From JAJFFW01 sp965263375 (GTDB lineage Bacteria > Pseudomonadota > Alphaproteobacteria > Caulobacterales > Parvularculaceae), in NCBI GenBank assembly GCA_965263375.1, contig OZ253669.1, positions 2,914,001 to 2,978,000 on the forward strand: a stretch of 64,000 nucleotides of DNA. Reading direction: 5' to 3'. The notes beneath the pieces were generated by a model that searched no databases, had not been told where the DNA came from, and saw only the letters and a program-made list of their open reading frames with translations. The stretch's first letter is position 1; each line of letters starts with the position of its first letter. Position numbers and translations under genes: made by a program. Shown here piece by piece: positions 44,751-53,879 of this stretch.

Positions 44751-45383
44751 ATGAGCACCGCAAAATCTGAGATTTCCATTCTTTCTGTCCAATCTAGCGG
44801 CCAGACAAAAACCTCATCCACGCGTACCTTAAGCGCGGAGTTAATTGCAGCCATTAAGGGAGAAAATTTGAGCGCATCAGTGATAGACCGCGACCTTGCT
44901 AATGGCATGCCCTTTGTCGACGGTCCTTGGATCGACGCCAACTTCACCCCGCAGGAAGAAAGAACCGCCAGCCAAACCGCGGCTTTAAATTTTTCTGAAA
45001 GCTTAATCGAAGAAATCGAAGCGTCTGACCTCATTATTATTGGGGCGCCGATGTATAATTTCTCGATCCCGGCTTCGTTGAAGGCTTGGATCGATCAAAT
45101 CACCCGGGCACGGCGAACCTTTGCCTATACGGCCAATGGCCCACAAGGGTTGTTGAAAGACAAGCATGCTGTTCTTGTCATAGCGACAGGCGGGGTAAGC
45201 GTAGGCTCGGAATTTGATTTCTCTACAAATTACCTAAAACATGCTCTTAGTTTTATTGGCGTCACAGATATAACGATTATCGCCGCCGAAGGCCAAGCAA
45301 AGAATGCGGATGAGGCATTAGCACAAGCAAGAGCGCAAATTGACGCCCTCGTCGCCGAGATCACAATCAACCACAACTCATAA
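44751..45383 (+). CDS. azoR: FMN-dependent NADH-azoreductase
   Basis: A 210-residue flavodoxin-like quinone/azo reductase. SVQSSGQTKTSSTRTLSAEL is the FMN phosphate loop, and IIIGAPMYNFSIPASLKAWIDQITRARRTFAYTANGPQGLL with VIATGGVSVG match AzoR. The biological substrates are probably quinones or other electrophiles. It is first of a two-gene operon with a pirin gene 20 bp on, divergent from the LysR regulator. Confidence 0.9.
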   Translation: MSTAKSEISILSVQSSGQTKTSSTRTLSAELIAAIKGENLSASVIDRDLANGMPFVDGPWIDANFTPQEERTASQTAALNFSESLIEEIEASDLIIIGAPMYNFSIPASLKAWIDQITRARRTFAYTANGPQGLLKDKHAVLVIATGGVSVGSEFDFSTNYLKHALSFIGVTDITIIAAEGQAKNADEALAQARAQIDALVAEITINHNS

Positions 45384-45403
45384 CACCCGAAAGGAGGCCG
45401 ACA

Positions 45404-46102
45404 ATGATCAGCATTAGAAAATCAGATAGCAGAGGAAGCGCAGAATTTGGCTGGCTATCCTCCCGCCACAGCTTTTCCTTTGGCGGCTATCATGACCCGC
45501 AATTTATGGGGTTTAAAGATCTTCGCGTCATCAACGAAGATATTGTCACCCCAGGCGCAGGGTTTGGCGAGCATGGCCACGCCGATATGGAAATTATTTC
45601 CTATGTCTTAGACGGCGCCTTAGCCCATAAGGATAGCCTTGGCACGGGATCAACTATCCAACCTGGCGATGTTCAAAGGATGAGCGCAGGAAGCGGCATT
45701 CGCCATAGCGAGTTTAACGCGTCAAATGACAAGCCTGTTCATTTCTTACAAATCTGGATTATGCCGGATGAAAGAGGCCTTGAGCCTGGATATGAGCAAA
45801 AATCTTTTGGCGATGAGCGCAAAGGCCGCCTTCGGCTCACCGCCTCAAAAGATGGTCGTGAAGGCTCCCTAACCATCCATCAAGATACGGATCTTTATGC
45901 ATCCATCTTAGAAGAAGGTGAACAAGTCTCGCACCGCTTTGCGTCAACTCGCCATGGCTGGCTGCAAGTGGCGAAAGGTACAATCGAAATTAACGGCGAA
46001 GCCTTGTCCGCTGGCGACGGGGCCGCAATTAGCGATGTTGCAGATATTGCGATCAAGGCAACCACAGATACTGAGTTTTTGTTGTTTGACCTAGCTGCAT
46101 AG
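45404..46102 (+). CDS. pirin family protein
   Basis: A 232-residue two-cupin protein. GFGEHGHADMEIISYVLDGALAHKDSLGTG places metal ligands at H57, H59 and near E63, and SGIRHSEFN supplies the next His. This is the YhhW-like group, members of which show quercetin 2,3-dioxygenase activity. AAAGGAGG precedes the ATG. Pairing with an azoreductase under a LysR regulator suggests a role in aromatic or redox-stress chemistry. Confidence 0.88.
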   Translation: MISIRKSDSRGSAEFGWLSSRHSFSFGGYHDPQFMGFKDLRVINEDIVTPGAGFGEHGHADMEIISYVLDGALAHKDSLGTGSTIQPGDVQRMSAGSGIRHSEFNASNDKPVHFLQIWIMPDERGLEPGYEQKSFGDERKGRLRLTASKDGREGSLTIHQDTDLYASILEEGEQVSHRFASTRHGWLQVAKGTIEINGEALSAGDGAAISDVADIAIKATTDTEFLLFDLAA

Positions 46103-46117
46103 GCCTTAATTTTCGGC

Positions 46118-46807
46118 TCACCCAGCCTGCTTCATCTCCCTAGCGATGGCGACTAACGCCGCCTTCGTTAGGGGGCTAAAACCTTGCCCTAAGGCTTGCG
46201 GACAGAACCGTCGCTGAAACGCCACTAAAGAAGCGCCATGCCCTTCGCCGGGCACTGCGTACCCAATCTCGCCAAGGGCTGACAACGCCGCTTCATACGA
46301 AATTTCCTCATCTGGCTCCCCACTATAAGGTCCAACAGCAAGCCCCTCTCTGGCTAATTGTTCCCACGGAAACTTCTCCCCCGGGTCTTCTTTTCGTAAT
46401 GGGGCGACATCACTATGGGCCAATACACGGTTTAGCGGGACAGACCAACGTGTGATCACTTTGGATAGCAACTGAATAACCGATGAAATCTGCTCACCTG
46501 GAAAAGTCCGATACCCCCATTCGTGGCCAGGATTGACAATCTCGATACCTACGGACCTTGCGTTTATGTCTGCTTCTCCCTTCCAAGAAGAAACGCCCGC
46601 ATGCCACGCGCGTTCTTCCTCCGCCACTAGGCGAAAGATCCGGCCGTCTTCTTCCACAAGATAATGTGCGCTGACTTTGGCTTTATCATCGCAAAGCCGA
46701 TCCAGCGCTTGTTTGCCGGTGCGCATACCCGTGTAGTGCAAGATCACCGTATCAATCTTACGGCCTCGAGCATCAAAATTGGGCGATGGCGCATCAATGA
46801 TGGTCAC
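46118..46807 (-). CDS. N-acetylmuramoyl-L-alanine amidase with peptidoglycan-binding tail
   Basis: A 229-residue amidase_2 protein. The zinc ligands are in VILHYTGMRTG (H24), RAWHAGVSSWKG and LAHSDVAPLRKEDPGEKFPW. The C-terminal 70 residues (SYEAALSALGEIGY..LVAFQRRFCPQ) form a PG_binding_1 module. No signal peptide is seen, so it may be a cytoplasmic AmpD-type recycling enzyme, although the binding tail is more common in AmiD-like proteins. Confidence 0.88.
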   Translation of the reverse strand: MTIIDAPSPNFDARGRKIDTVILHYTGMRTGKQALDRLCDDKAKVSAHYLVEEDGRIFRLVAEEERAWHAGVSSWKGEADINARSVGIEIVNPGHEWGYRTFPGEQISSVIQLLSKVITRWSVPLNRVLAHSDVAPLRKEDPGEKFPWEQLAREGLAVGPYSGEPDEEISYEAALSALGEIGYAVPGEGHGASLVAFQRRFCPQALGQGFSPLTKAALVAIAREMKQAG

Positions 46808-46936
46808 GGAAAATGTCCTTATATGATTATATGGCCCAGCCTCAACAAAAGCTTTTCATCTCAAAATAGAGCCCATCCCAAGACCGCCACAAGGCAAATA
46901 TGGCTCAGATAAGTTCTAATTGCATTTATTGGAAAA

Positions 46937-47170
46937 TTAATTGGCGTTTTGGGACACTGCACTCAAACGCCAGCTCGACCGCTCACGCCGAGTATAGAAA
47001 AGATCGAGTAGAAATGAATAAAGAAATAAGAACGGAACCGCCAAAGCTAGACAGGCGACCATGATACAGGACATTATCGCCGTTGCGACAAACAACAAAA
47101 AGTCAAAAATTGTCTTTATCCGATCTATCATAGTCATTGGCCTTATTGCTTCAGTCTCGCTCCCCCCCAT
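46937..47170 (-). CDS. small membrane protein of unknown function
   Basis: A 77-residue protein with one or two hydrophobic segments (IFDFLLFVATAIMSCIMVACLALAVPFLFLYSFLLDLFY) and a basic tail. Three starts are possible (47170, 47137, 47131). No family is recognised. The composition supports a real membrane peptide, but the evidence is modest. Confidence 0.4.
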   Translation of the reverse strand: MGGSETEAIRPMTMIDRIKTIFDFLLFVATAIMSCIMVACLALAVPFLFLYSFLLDLFYTRRERSSWRLSAVSQNAN

Positions 47171-47553
47171 AAAACGTCTTACTTTTACTCATTTAATAGC
47201 CGCTGAGAACGTTTTATTGTACAATGCCGCAGTTTTTGACAGTAAACAAATACTGCGATTCTTATTCTATTTTCATTTAGAACTGCACCACCGATGCAGA
47301 GCAAATTTATTCTACTGGGTACGCCATGTAATCAAACATTCACGAATTGGTCTACCCGCTAATTCACGGAAATTACGCCCTTAGCAACCACTTCGCAAAT
47401 GCAGCATTTTCCCGCACGATCTACTTTATCCCGCCTTTACAGGATAATATAACACATTTTAGACATAGAGCGCGAATCCAACATTGCAAGAAGTTAATCC
47501 ACAAAAACGGGAATCTTGCTTGCTAAAAACCCATTTAAGCGAAAATCGCCGTT
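47171..47553. other. intergenic region without a recognised gene
   Basis: A 383-bp AT-rich gap between two minus-strand genes. GCAGT and ACTGC arms near 47230-47257 bracket a TTGACA box, the only notable signal. Open frames here are short and have no ribosome sites. Confidence 0.5.
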
Positions 47554-48240
47554 TTATTGGGCCACTTGCCCTGATATTTGCTCATAAGCAGCATTAATCG
47601 CTGCAAGACGATCTTCAGCCATCTTAATCAGCCCAGGCGGCTCATTACGGCCAGCCAAAACATCAGGGTGGTGGGCTTTTACAAGATTATGGTACGCGGC
47701 CTTAAGGCCCGCCTCATCAATACTCGGCTCAACTCCCAAGATTAGATATGGGTCATCCTCACCCAGGCCCAGATGTCGGGCCCGCATCCGTCGAACGGCG
47801 CTTGGGCAGATTTCAAAAACCTCAGCCGCTTGTTCGAGCATTTCAATTTCACGCGGATGCGCCACGCCATCAGCCGCAGCAATATGAAATAGGCAGTCTA
47901 AAACATCCTCTAGAATGCTTTCTTCATCTTCAAAGATCTTTTTCACCTGCGCCAAATAATGGCTGAAGCCAGCGACATCTTTCTGCGCCAGATTGTAAAC
48001 AGTGCGAACTTTTTCAGCGTCTCGTTCTTCGAATTGAAAAAAGTCCTGAAACGCAGCAATTTCATCATCGGTCACAATCCCATCAGCCTTTGCCAATTTT
48101 GCTGACAAAGCAATGAGGGCAATCGAAAACGCGGCTTCTTCTCTCTTACTGCGATGTTCAACAAGCGCATCAAGAACCGCCCCAAGCGTTCGCTTGTGGG
48201 TTTCGTTTAAAAGAGTTTGGAAGATCGACCAAAGTGACAT
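47554..48240 (-). CDS. TerB and DnaJ domain protein (DjlA-like)
   Basis: A 228-residue protein. Residues about 35-140 form a TerB-like helical domain (FSIALIALSAKLAKADGIVTDDEIAAFQDFF..FHIAAADGVAHPREIEMLEQAAEVF). The C-terminus is a J domain (DDPYLILGVEPSIDEAGLKAAYHNLVKAHHPDVL) with an intact HPD, so it should stimulate DnaK. Unlike E. coli DjlA it has no clear N-terminal membrane helix. Confidence 0.88.
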   Translation of the reverse strand: MSLWSIFQTLLNETHKRTLGAVLDALVEHRSKREEAAFSIALIALSAKLAKADGIVTDDEIAAFQDFFQFEERDAEKVRTVYNLAQKDVAGFSHYLAQVKKIFEDEESILEDVLDCLFHIAAADGVAHPREIEMLEQAAEVFEICPSAVRRMRARHLGLGEDDPYLILGVEPSIDEAGLKAAYHNLVKAHHPDVLAGRNEPPGLIKMAEDRLAAINAAYEQISGQVAQ

Positions 48241-48679
48241 TCGCCGCGTTTATCTCATGCAAATCAAACACGCCAGCAAATTGTTGGGAAAAAGTGCCGC
48301 GGCGAACGCTCCGCCTGAAAAGCCATTCAACTGTTTGGCGAACACAGCGCGCCTTAACGCCTACATTACGAATGCGCACACTATGCGCCGTTACGTCACA
48401 CTAAGTCAGACAAAGAATTTTGCCCGCGCATCATCAGGCAAATAGCGTGATGTTATTACATTAAATAAATCAGAGACTTAGGGGTGTTACGGGGAATTTC
48501 CTGGGGGAAACATGTGGAAAGTGCGGGGATAAAAACTTTTAGATGTGTTTACCAAAGCGATCCAAATTGCGCAAAATTTGCGCTCTAACCCTCAGATTTT
48601 TTTTGCATAATCTCCATAAAACCGTCAGAATACTGTCATCAAATCACTATGGGGAAATCCTCCCCTCAGGAAACCCACT
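48241..48679. other. intergenic region with a palindrome and a leader hairpin
   Basis: A 439-bp gap. GCGCAAAATTTGCGC at 48569-48583 is a perfect dyad, and GGGGA-AATCC-TCCCC near 48651-48665 forms a hairpin just before the ribosome site of the 35-residue peptide gene. No other gene is recognised. Confidence 0.55.
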
Positions 48680-48787
48680 ATGTCGCAACAATTGCGCGTT
48701 ATCATTGGCGGACTTCTGTGCGGCGCGTCTTTTATGTTTATTGCCCTTGTCGTCGCTGGCTTAATGGGCGCCTCGCTCGCAGGCTAA
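48680..48787 (+). CDS. 35-residue membrane peptide
   Basis: A short frame reading MSQQLRVIIGGLLCGASF then MFIALVVAGLMGASLAG. It is almost entirely one Gly/Ala-rich transmembrane helix of 25-28 residues. AGGAA lies seven bases before the ATG, and a stem-loop precedes that. I know no family; the GxxxG-like spacing suggests helix packing with a partner. It is convergent with metH. Confidence 0.5.
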   Translation: MSQQLRVIIGGLLCGASFMFIALVVAGLMGASLAG

Positions 48788-48856
48788 ACCGTCAGACATA
48801 ATGGCCGCCCTTCGTAGGGCTGGCATACCCCTTATTTTTCAAACAACATCATTCTT

Positions 48857-51526
48857 TTAGGCGTCATAGGCCAAGATGGGCGATAACCACCTTTCAGCCT
48901 TTTCGACCGACCAGCCTTTACGCGCGGCGTAATCTTCCACCTGGTCCCGGTCAATTTTGCCAACACCGAAATAGAGTGATTGGGGATGCGCGAAATATAG
49001 ACCGCTGACCGATGCTGGCGGGGTCATCGCAAAGCTCTCCGTTATATTCATTTGAGCGTTTTTCGTCGCCTCGAGCAAAGCAAAGAGTGTTTCTTTTTCC
49101 GTATGATCCGGCTGGGCCGGATACCCCGGCGCTGGGCGAATACCCTGGTAGCTTTCCGCGATCAGCGCCTCATTATCGAGCGCCTCATCATTTGCATACC
49201 CCCATAACTCTCGCCGCACCCGCGCATGCAAATGCTCCGCAAAAGCCTCAGCCAAACGGTCCGCCAAAGCTTTTGACATAATCGCGGAATAATTATCGTG
49301 GGCGTCATCATAGGACTGGGCGAGCGCTTCTTCGCCAACCCCAGCCGTCACCGCAAACGCCCCAACATAATCTGCTTTACCGCTGTCGATGGGCGCCACA
49401 AAATCAGCAATACAATAATTAGCCGACGCCCCGTCACGCTTCGCTATTTGCTGACGCAGCCCATGAAAACGCGCAAGCTGTTCATTACGATTTTCATCTT
49501 TATAAAGAATGACATCGTCGCCATCGCTATTAGCGGGCCAAAAGCCACAAACGCCATGAGCCGTCAATTTCTTTTCCGCAACGATTTCATTCAGCATCTT
49601 TTGCGCATCACTATAAAGCGCACGCGCTGGCTCGCCCACAATTTTATCTTCAAGAATTTGGGGATACTTCCCAGCAAGCTCCCACGAAGAAAAGAACGGC
49701 GTCCAGTCAATATACTCAACAAGGGTCTTTAGATCGTAATCGCGAAAGGCCTTTACGCCAAGATAAGACGGCTTAGGCGGCTCATACGCACCCCAATCAA
49801 TCACCGGTTTTTTCGCACGCGCCTCAGCAATTGGAAGGCGCGGATTACGCTTTTGTCCTTTTGCATATTGCGCTCTGATCTTTTCATAATCTTCGCTGAT
49901 TTCTTTTAGGTAATCGCCGCGCTTTTCTTTAGACACAAGGGCGCCCGCGACCCCAACCGCGCGGCTGGCGTCAGTAACATAAATGACGCCATGATCATAA
50001 TTGGGCTCAATCTTAACCGCTGTGTGCGCACGGCTTGTCGTGGCGCCGCCAATCAAGAGCGGAATGTTCATCCCCTCTCGTTTCATCTCAGCAGCGACAT
50101 GGCGCATTTCATCAAGGCTAGGCGTAATCAGCCCCGAAAGACCAATAATATCAACATTATGGGCCTTGGCTTCTTCCAAAATTTTCGCTGTTGGAACCAT
50201 AACCCCAAGGTCAATCACCTCATAGTTATTACACTGAAGAACAACGCCAACAATATTTTTACCAATATCATGAACGTCCCCCTTAACGGTCGCCATCAGA
50301 ATTTTACCGTTCGCTTCCCCTTGCTCAAGGCCCGCCTCTTCTTTTTCCTTTTCCATGAAAGGGGTAAGGTGGGCAACCGCCTGTTTCATCACCCGCGCAG
50401 ATTTGACAACTTGCGGTAAGAACATTTTACCAGCGCCAAACAGGTCGCCGACAACATTCATGCCATCCATTAACGGGCCTTCAATTACATATAAAGGCCG
50501 TCCGAGCTTAAGGCGGGCTTCTTCCGTATCCTCAACAATGAATTTGTTGATTCCCTGAACAAGCGCATGTCGCAGACGTTCCTCAACCGGCCCCTCACGC
50601 CAGGTAAGATCCGCTTGCTTTTTCTTCCCGCCCTCACCGCGGTAACGTTCCGCAACTTCTAGTAATCGTTCCGTCGCATCGGCACGACGATTGAGAATGA
50701 CGTCTTCAACTGGTTCACGCAGCTCGTCAGGAATATCATCATAAATCGCAAGTTGCCCCGCGTTTACAATACCCATATCCATACCCGCCTTAATGGCGTG
50801 ATATAAAAATACGGAATGCATCGCCTCGCGCACAGGCTCATTCCCGCGGAAAGAAAAGGAAATATTAGAAACGCCGCCAGAAATTTTGGCGCCGGGACAA
50901 AGCTCCTTAATTCGGCGCGTCGCTTCAATAAAATCAATGGCGTAATTATCATGCTCTTCAATACCAGTCGCAACAGCGAAGATATTGGGATCAAAAATAA
51001 TGTCTTGAGGCGGAAAGCCTAGTTTACTCGTCAACAAATCATAAGAGCGCTTACAGATCTCCACCTTACGATCTGCGGTGTCTGCTTGCCCCGTTTCATC
51101 GAAGGCCATAACCACGACCGCCGCGCCATAGCGCATGACCTTTTTAGCATAGTCCAGGAATGGCGCCTCCCCCTCTTTTAAAGAGATGGAATTCACCACC
51201 GCCTTGCCTTGAACGTTTTTAAGGCCCGCCTCGATTACCTCCCATTTGGAGCTATCGATCATTATCGGCACGCGCGAAATATCCGGCTCACCAGCAATAA
51301 GGCGCAAAAAATGCGTCATTGCGGCCACGCCGTCTAGCATGCCCTCATCCATATTCACATCAATGATCTGGGCGCCGTTTTCCACTTGTTGGCGCGCCAC
51401 GGCGAGCGCTTCTTCGTAGCGATCCTCTTTAATCAGTTTACGAAACTTTGCCGAACCTGTGACATTTGTACGCTCACCGACATTAATAAAAACAGCTTGT
51501 CCCGCTTCAGCATCCATTTGCGTCAT
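48857..51526 (-). CDS. metH: cobalamin-dependent methionine synthase lacking the homocysteine domain
   Basis: An 889-residue MetH that begins at the pterin-binding domain (FINVGERTNVTGSAKF at residue 13). It continues with the B12 cap, the cobalamin domain with DVHDIGKN (H419 is the axial ligand) and the activation domain (RPAPGYPAQPDHTEKETLF). The 340-residue homocysteine-binding domain of full MetH is absent. In alphaproteobacteria it is often a separate gene between metF and metH, but here only 139 bp separate them and no such gene is in the window. It methylates homocysteine using methyl-THF from MetF, with the missing part presumably supplied in trans. Confidence 0.92.
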   Translation of the reverse strand: MTQMDAEAGQAVFINVGERTNVTGSAKFRKLIKEDRYEEALAVARQQVENGAQIIDVNMDEGMLDGVAAMTHFLRLIAGEPDISRVPIMIDSSKWEVIEAGLKNVQGKAVVNSISLKEGEAPFLDYAKKVMRYGAAVVVMAFDETGQADTADRKVEICKRSYDLLTSKLGFPPQDIIFDPNIFAVATGIEEHDNYAIDFIEATRRIKELCPGAKISGGVSNISFSFRGNEPVREAMHSVFLYHAIKAGMDMGIVNAGQLAIYDDIPDELREPVEDVILNRRADATERLLEVAERYRGEGGKKKQADLTWREGPVEERLRHALVQGINKFIVEDTEEARLKLGRPLYVIEGPLMDGMNVVGDLFGAGKMFLPQVVKSARVMKQAVAHLTPFMEKEKEEAGLEQGEANGKILMATVKGDVHDIGKNIVGVVLQCNNYEVIDLGVMVPTAKILEEAKAHNVDIIGLSGLITPSLDEMRHVAAEMKREGMNIPLLIGGATTSRAHTAVKIEPNYDHGVIYVTDASRAVGVAGALVSKEKRGDYLKEISEDYEKIRAQYAKGQKRNPRLPIAEARAKKPVIDWGAYEPPKPSYLGVKAFRDYDLKTLVEYIDWTPFFSSWELAGKYPQILEDKIVGEPARALYSDAQKMLNEIVAEKKLTAHGVCGFWPANSDGDDVILYKDENRNEQLARFHGLRQQIAKRDGASANYCIADFVAPIDSGKADYVGAFAVTAGVGEEALAQSYDDAHDNYSAIMSKALADRLAEAFAEHLHARVRRELWGYANDEALDNEALIAESYQGIRPAPGYPAQPDHTEKETLFALLEATKNAQMNITESFAMTPPASVSGLYFAHPQSLYFGVGKIDRDQVEDYAARKGWSVEKAERWLSPILAYDA

Positions 51527-51665
51527 TTTATTCTTTCCGATCCGCCTCAGCCGGAGGGGACCCCCCCTCTAAGCTGTCGAGTGATAGTTTGCCGATCCGA
51601 TAGCGCTTTTTCCGCTATCCGTCGATGCCCTCACCCATAATTGAGTTGCCGCGATACCCGCTTTT

Positions 51666-52520
51666 TTATGCTTTCGTTCTAAGTCCCAACATATGACATA
51701 ATGCATAGGCCATTTCATCACGATTAAGCGTATAAAAGTGGAAGTGCTCCACCCCCTGCTCCGCCAGCGCCAAACATTGCTCCGCCGCCACTGTCGCCGC
51801 CACAAGCTGCCGCGTTTGTGGGTCGTCATCTAAATTTTCAAACAATGTTGCAAGGCGGGTCGGGATCGACGCCCCGCACATTCCCGCCATCTTCTTCAAG
51901 CCATTAAATTTTGTCACCGGCATAATGCCTGGAACAATCGGTATTTCGATACCAGCCGCCATAACCCGGTCCATATAACGGAAATACACCTCGTTATCAT
52001 AAAAGAACTGCGTGATGCCGCGAGAGGCGCCATTGTCGATTTTGCGTTTAAGCATCTCAATATCGTCATGGAAAGACGCTGATTCAGGATGCTTTTCAGG
52101 ATAACAACCAACGGAAATCTCAAAATCGTGAATGGCTTTTGCACCCCCGGCAAGTTCAGCCGCATTCGCATAACCGCCCGGATGGGGCACATAAGCCTCG
52201 CCAATCCCCCCCGGCGGATCACCGCGAAGGGCTACAATATGCCGGACCCCCGCGTCCCAATAAGATCTTAAAACGTCATCTACCTCGTCTTTCGTTGAGG
52301 CGACACACGTTAAATGCGCAGCAACCGGAACATCCGTATCTTTAAGAATTTGCACCAACGTGTCATGGGTGCGCTCTCGCGTTGAACCGCCAGCGCCATA
52401 TGTCACCGACACGAAATCGGGGCCCAAAGGCGATAATTTTTCAACCGCCCCCCAAAGTTGGCTTTGCATTTTTTCCGTTTTGGGCGGGAAAAATTCAAAA
52501 GAAACCTTTAAGTCATTCAT
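51666..52520 (-). CDS. metF: methylenetetrahydrofolate reductase
   Basis: A 284-residue FAD enzyme that makes 5-methyl-THF for MetH. Marks are VSFEFFPPKTEKM at the N-terminus, SVTYGAGGSTRERT, AHLTCVASTKDEV, ALRGDPPGG and GITQFFYDN. It starts 11 bp after the ArsR-methyltransferase gene, so ArsR-metF-metH read as one operon. Confidence 0.95.
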   Translation of the reverse strand: MNDLKVSFEFFPPKTEKMQSQLWGAVEKLSPLGPDFVSVTYGAGGSTRERTHDTLVQILKDTDVPVAAHLTCVASTKDEVDDVLRSYWDAGVRHIVALRGDPPGGIGEAYVPHPGGYANAAELAGGAKAIHDFEISVGCYPEKHPESASFHDDIEMLKRKIDNGASRGITQFFYDNEVYFRYMDRVMAAGIEIPIVPGIMPVTKFNGLKKMAGMCGASIPTRLATLFENLDDDPQTRQLVAATVAAEQCLALAEQGVEHFHFYTLNRDEMAYALCHMLGLRTKA

Positions 52521-52531
52521 AAGTAAATTCC

Positions 52532-53536
52532 TTAAGCAATCAGTGTTGCATCAAGAGCGCGCACTTTTTGAGGCGCCTCGCAAAGCCATATTTTCACAGT
52601 TAGCTGTTCAGTATCTTTCGCACCCGGCGACAACGTCACAACCTCGCGCATCGTAAGACCGCTCGCATTGCACCAGCTGCGCACCTCGTCATCTGCAAAC
52701 CCTAACCGGCGATGCGCATGCGCCTCGCGCAGGAACTCAAGCTCATGTGGTGCAAAATCAGAGAGCAGCAAACGCCCGCCAGGACGCAGTAATTTCGCGG
52801 TTTCGCGCACAGCCGCCCCAGGATCCGCCAGAAAGTGCAATACCTGATGGATGCAAACGATATCAGCAGTGCCAGCATCGATCGGCAGTGAAAATAAATC
52901 ACCATACCGCACCTGTGCATGCGCCACCCCCTCACGCTCCAACGCTGCACGTGCGACGGACAACATCTCCCGCGAGGTGTCAAAACCAATCCCTTGTCGA
53001 TAAAGGTCAGCAAACAGAACAAGCATACGCCCCGACCCGACGCCGATATCGACAAACAGATCAACCGCCTCATCCCCCAAAAGCGCGCCCATTTTCTCTT
53101 CAATATCAGAATCAGGCAAATGGAGGCGGCGCACCTGGTCCCACTCCGCAGCATTCGCTTCAAAATAGGCTTCCGCGGCGGCGGCGCGCGCATGTCGACT
53201 TTGCTCAAAGCGATCGCCATCGCGAGCGATGATGCGATCCTTCGAGCCTCTCAAAGACGCCAACATCGCATCCACCGCTTCGACGCCAGCTTGCGCAGTT
53301 TCACCAACTGCCGCGTTATCTGCCGAGCGATAAAAGACCCACGAGCCCTCACGGTATCGTTCCACCATGCCAGCGTCAGACAGTATTTTTAAGTGACGGG
53401 AAACCCGCGGTTGGCTCTGGCCAAGAATTTGGGTGAGCTCGGTTACGGTCAATTCGCCCCTGGATAATAGGACCATGATCCGTAAGCGCGTCTCTTCACC
53501 AATTGCGCGAAAAATATTTAAGGTCGAATCCAACAT
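52532..53536 (-). CDS. ArsR regulator fused to a SAM-dependent methyltransferase
   Basis: A 334-residue two-domain protein. Residues 1-95 are an ArsR winged helix (LRIMVLLSRGELTVTELTQILGQSQPRVSRHLKILSDAGMVERYREGSWVFY) without obvious metal cysteines. Residues 140-320 are a class I methyltransferase (FVDIGVGSGRMLVLFA, VCIHQVLHFLADPGAAVRETAKLLRPGGRLLLSDF). Placed first in the metF-metH operon, it fits the SAH/SAM-sensing regulators of methionine metabolism. A short dyad 28 bp upstream is a candidate operator. Confidence 0.9.
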   Translation of the reverse strand: MLDSTLNIFRAIGEETRLRIMVLLSRGELTVTELTQILGQSQPRVSRHLKILSDAGMVERYREGSWVFYRSADNAAVGETAQAGVEAVDAMLASLRGSKDRIIARDGDRFEQSRHARAAAAEAYFEANAAEWDQVRRLHLPDSDIEEKMGALLGDEAVDLFVDIGVGSGRMLVLFADLYRQGIGFDTSREMLSVARAALEREGVAHAQVRYGDLFSLPIDAGTADIVCIHQVLHFLADPGAAVRETAKLLRPGGRLLLSDFAPHELEFLREAHAHRRLGFADDEVRSWCNASGLTMREVVTLSPGAKDTEQLTVKIWLCEAPQKVRALDATLIA

Positions 53537-53879
53537 CCACGAGCCCTGCCGTAAAAGATATAAACATATCCTTATGTGGCAATCAATCGATATTTGTCGC
53601 CCTAATGGTTTATAATTCTGTAAATTCCGCCGATGTCAGATGTTGAAAAAATACAACAAACCCCTTCGCTCATTTAGAAAATCACGCAATATTGTTTTTG
53701 GGGACAAAACGGTCTGTCGTTAGTATTAAAATGCGGTCTAAATTTCTTTAGCAGCAATTACAAAATAAAAATTGAGTCTTAAATAGGCCATATAAACTAG
53801 CGATCCTTTATCGCTATATTGTGCATAATTGGGTTTGAAGTGAGTTCAAGGGCATCCGGCCCAGGGGATACCGAAAAGA
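53537..53879. other. divergent promoter region, met operon and mlaA
   Basis: A 343-bp AT-rich gap holding the promoters of the ArsR-methyltransferase gene and mlaA. It contains the dyad at 53564-53577 and a small GCGAT-ATCGC hairpin near 53799-53814. No gene is seen. Confidence 0.5.
53564..53577. promoter_or_regulatory. candidate ArsR/SahR-type operator
   Basis: ACATATCCTTATGT has perfect 5-base arms around TCCT and lies 28 bp upstream of the ArsR-methyltransferase start. Size and position suit an ArsR-family dimer site for autoregulation of the met operon. Confidence 0.5.

Noticed and set aside
9518..47168. An identical 14-mer, GTCTCGCTCCCCCC, at 9518-9531 and near 47155-47168, close to two membrane-protein starts.
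   Set aside because: Several 14-base matches are expected by chance in 64 kb on two strands, and the context differs (ribosome site versus coding start).
47061..47384. A 107-codon plus-strand frame.
   Set aside because: It overlaps the small membrane-protein gene in antisense, has no ribosome site and no recognisable domain.
48543..48764. A 73-codon frame overlapping the 35-residue peptide gene.
   Set aside because: It lacks a ribosome site and is Cys/Leu/Arg-biased as shadows are; the other frame has both a site and a coherent helix.
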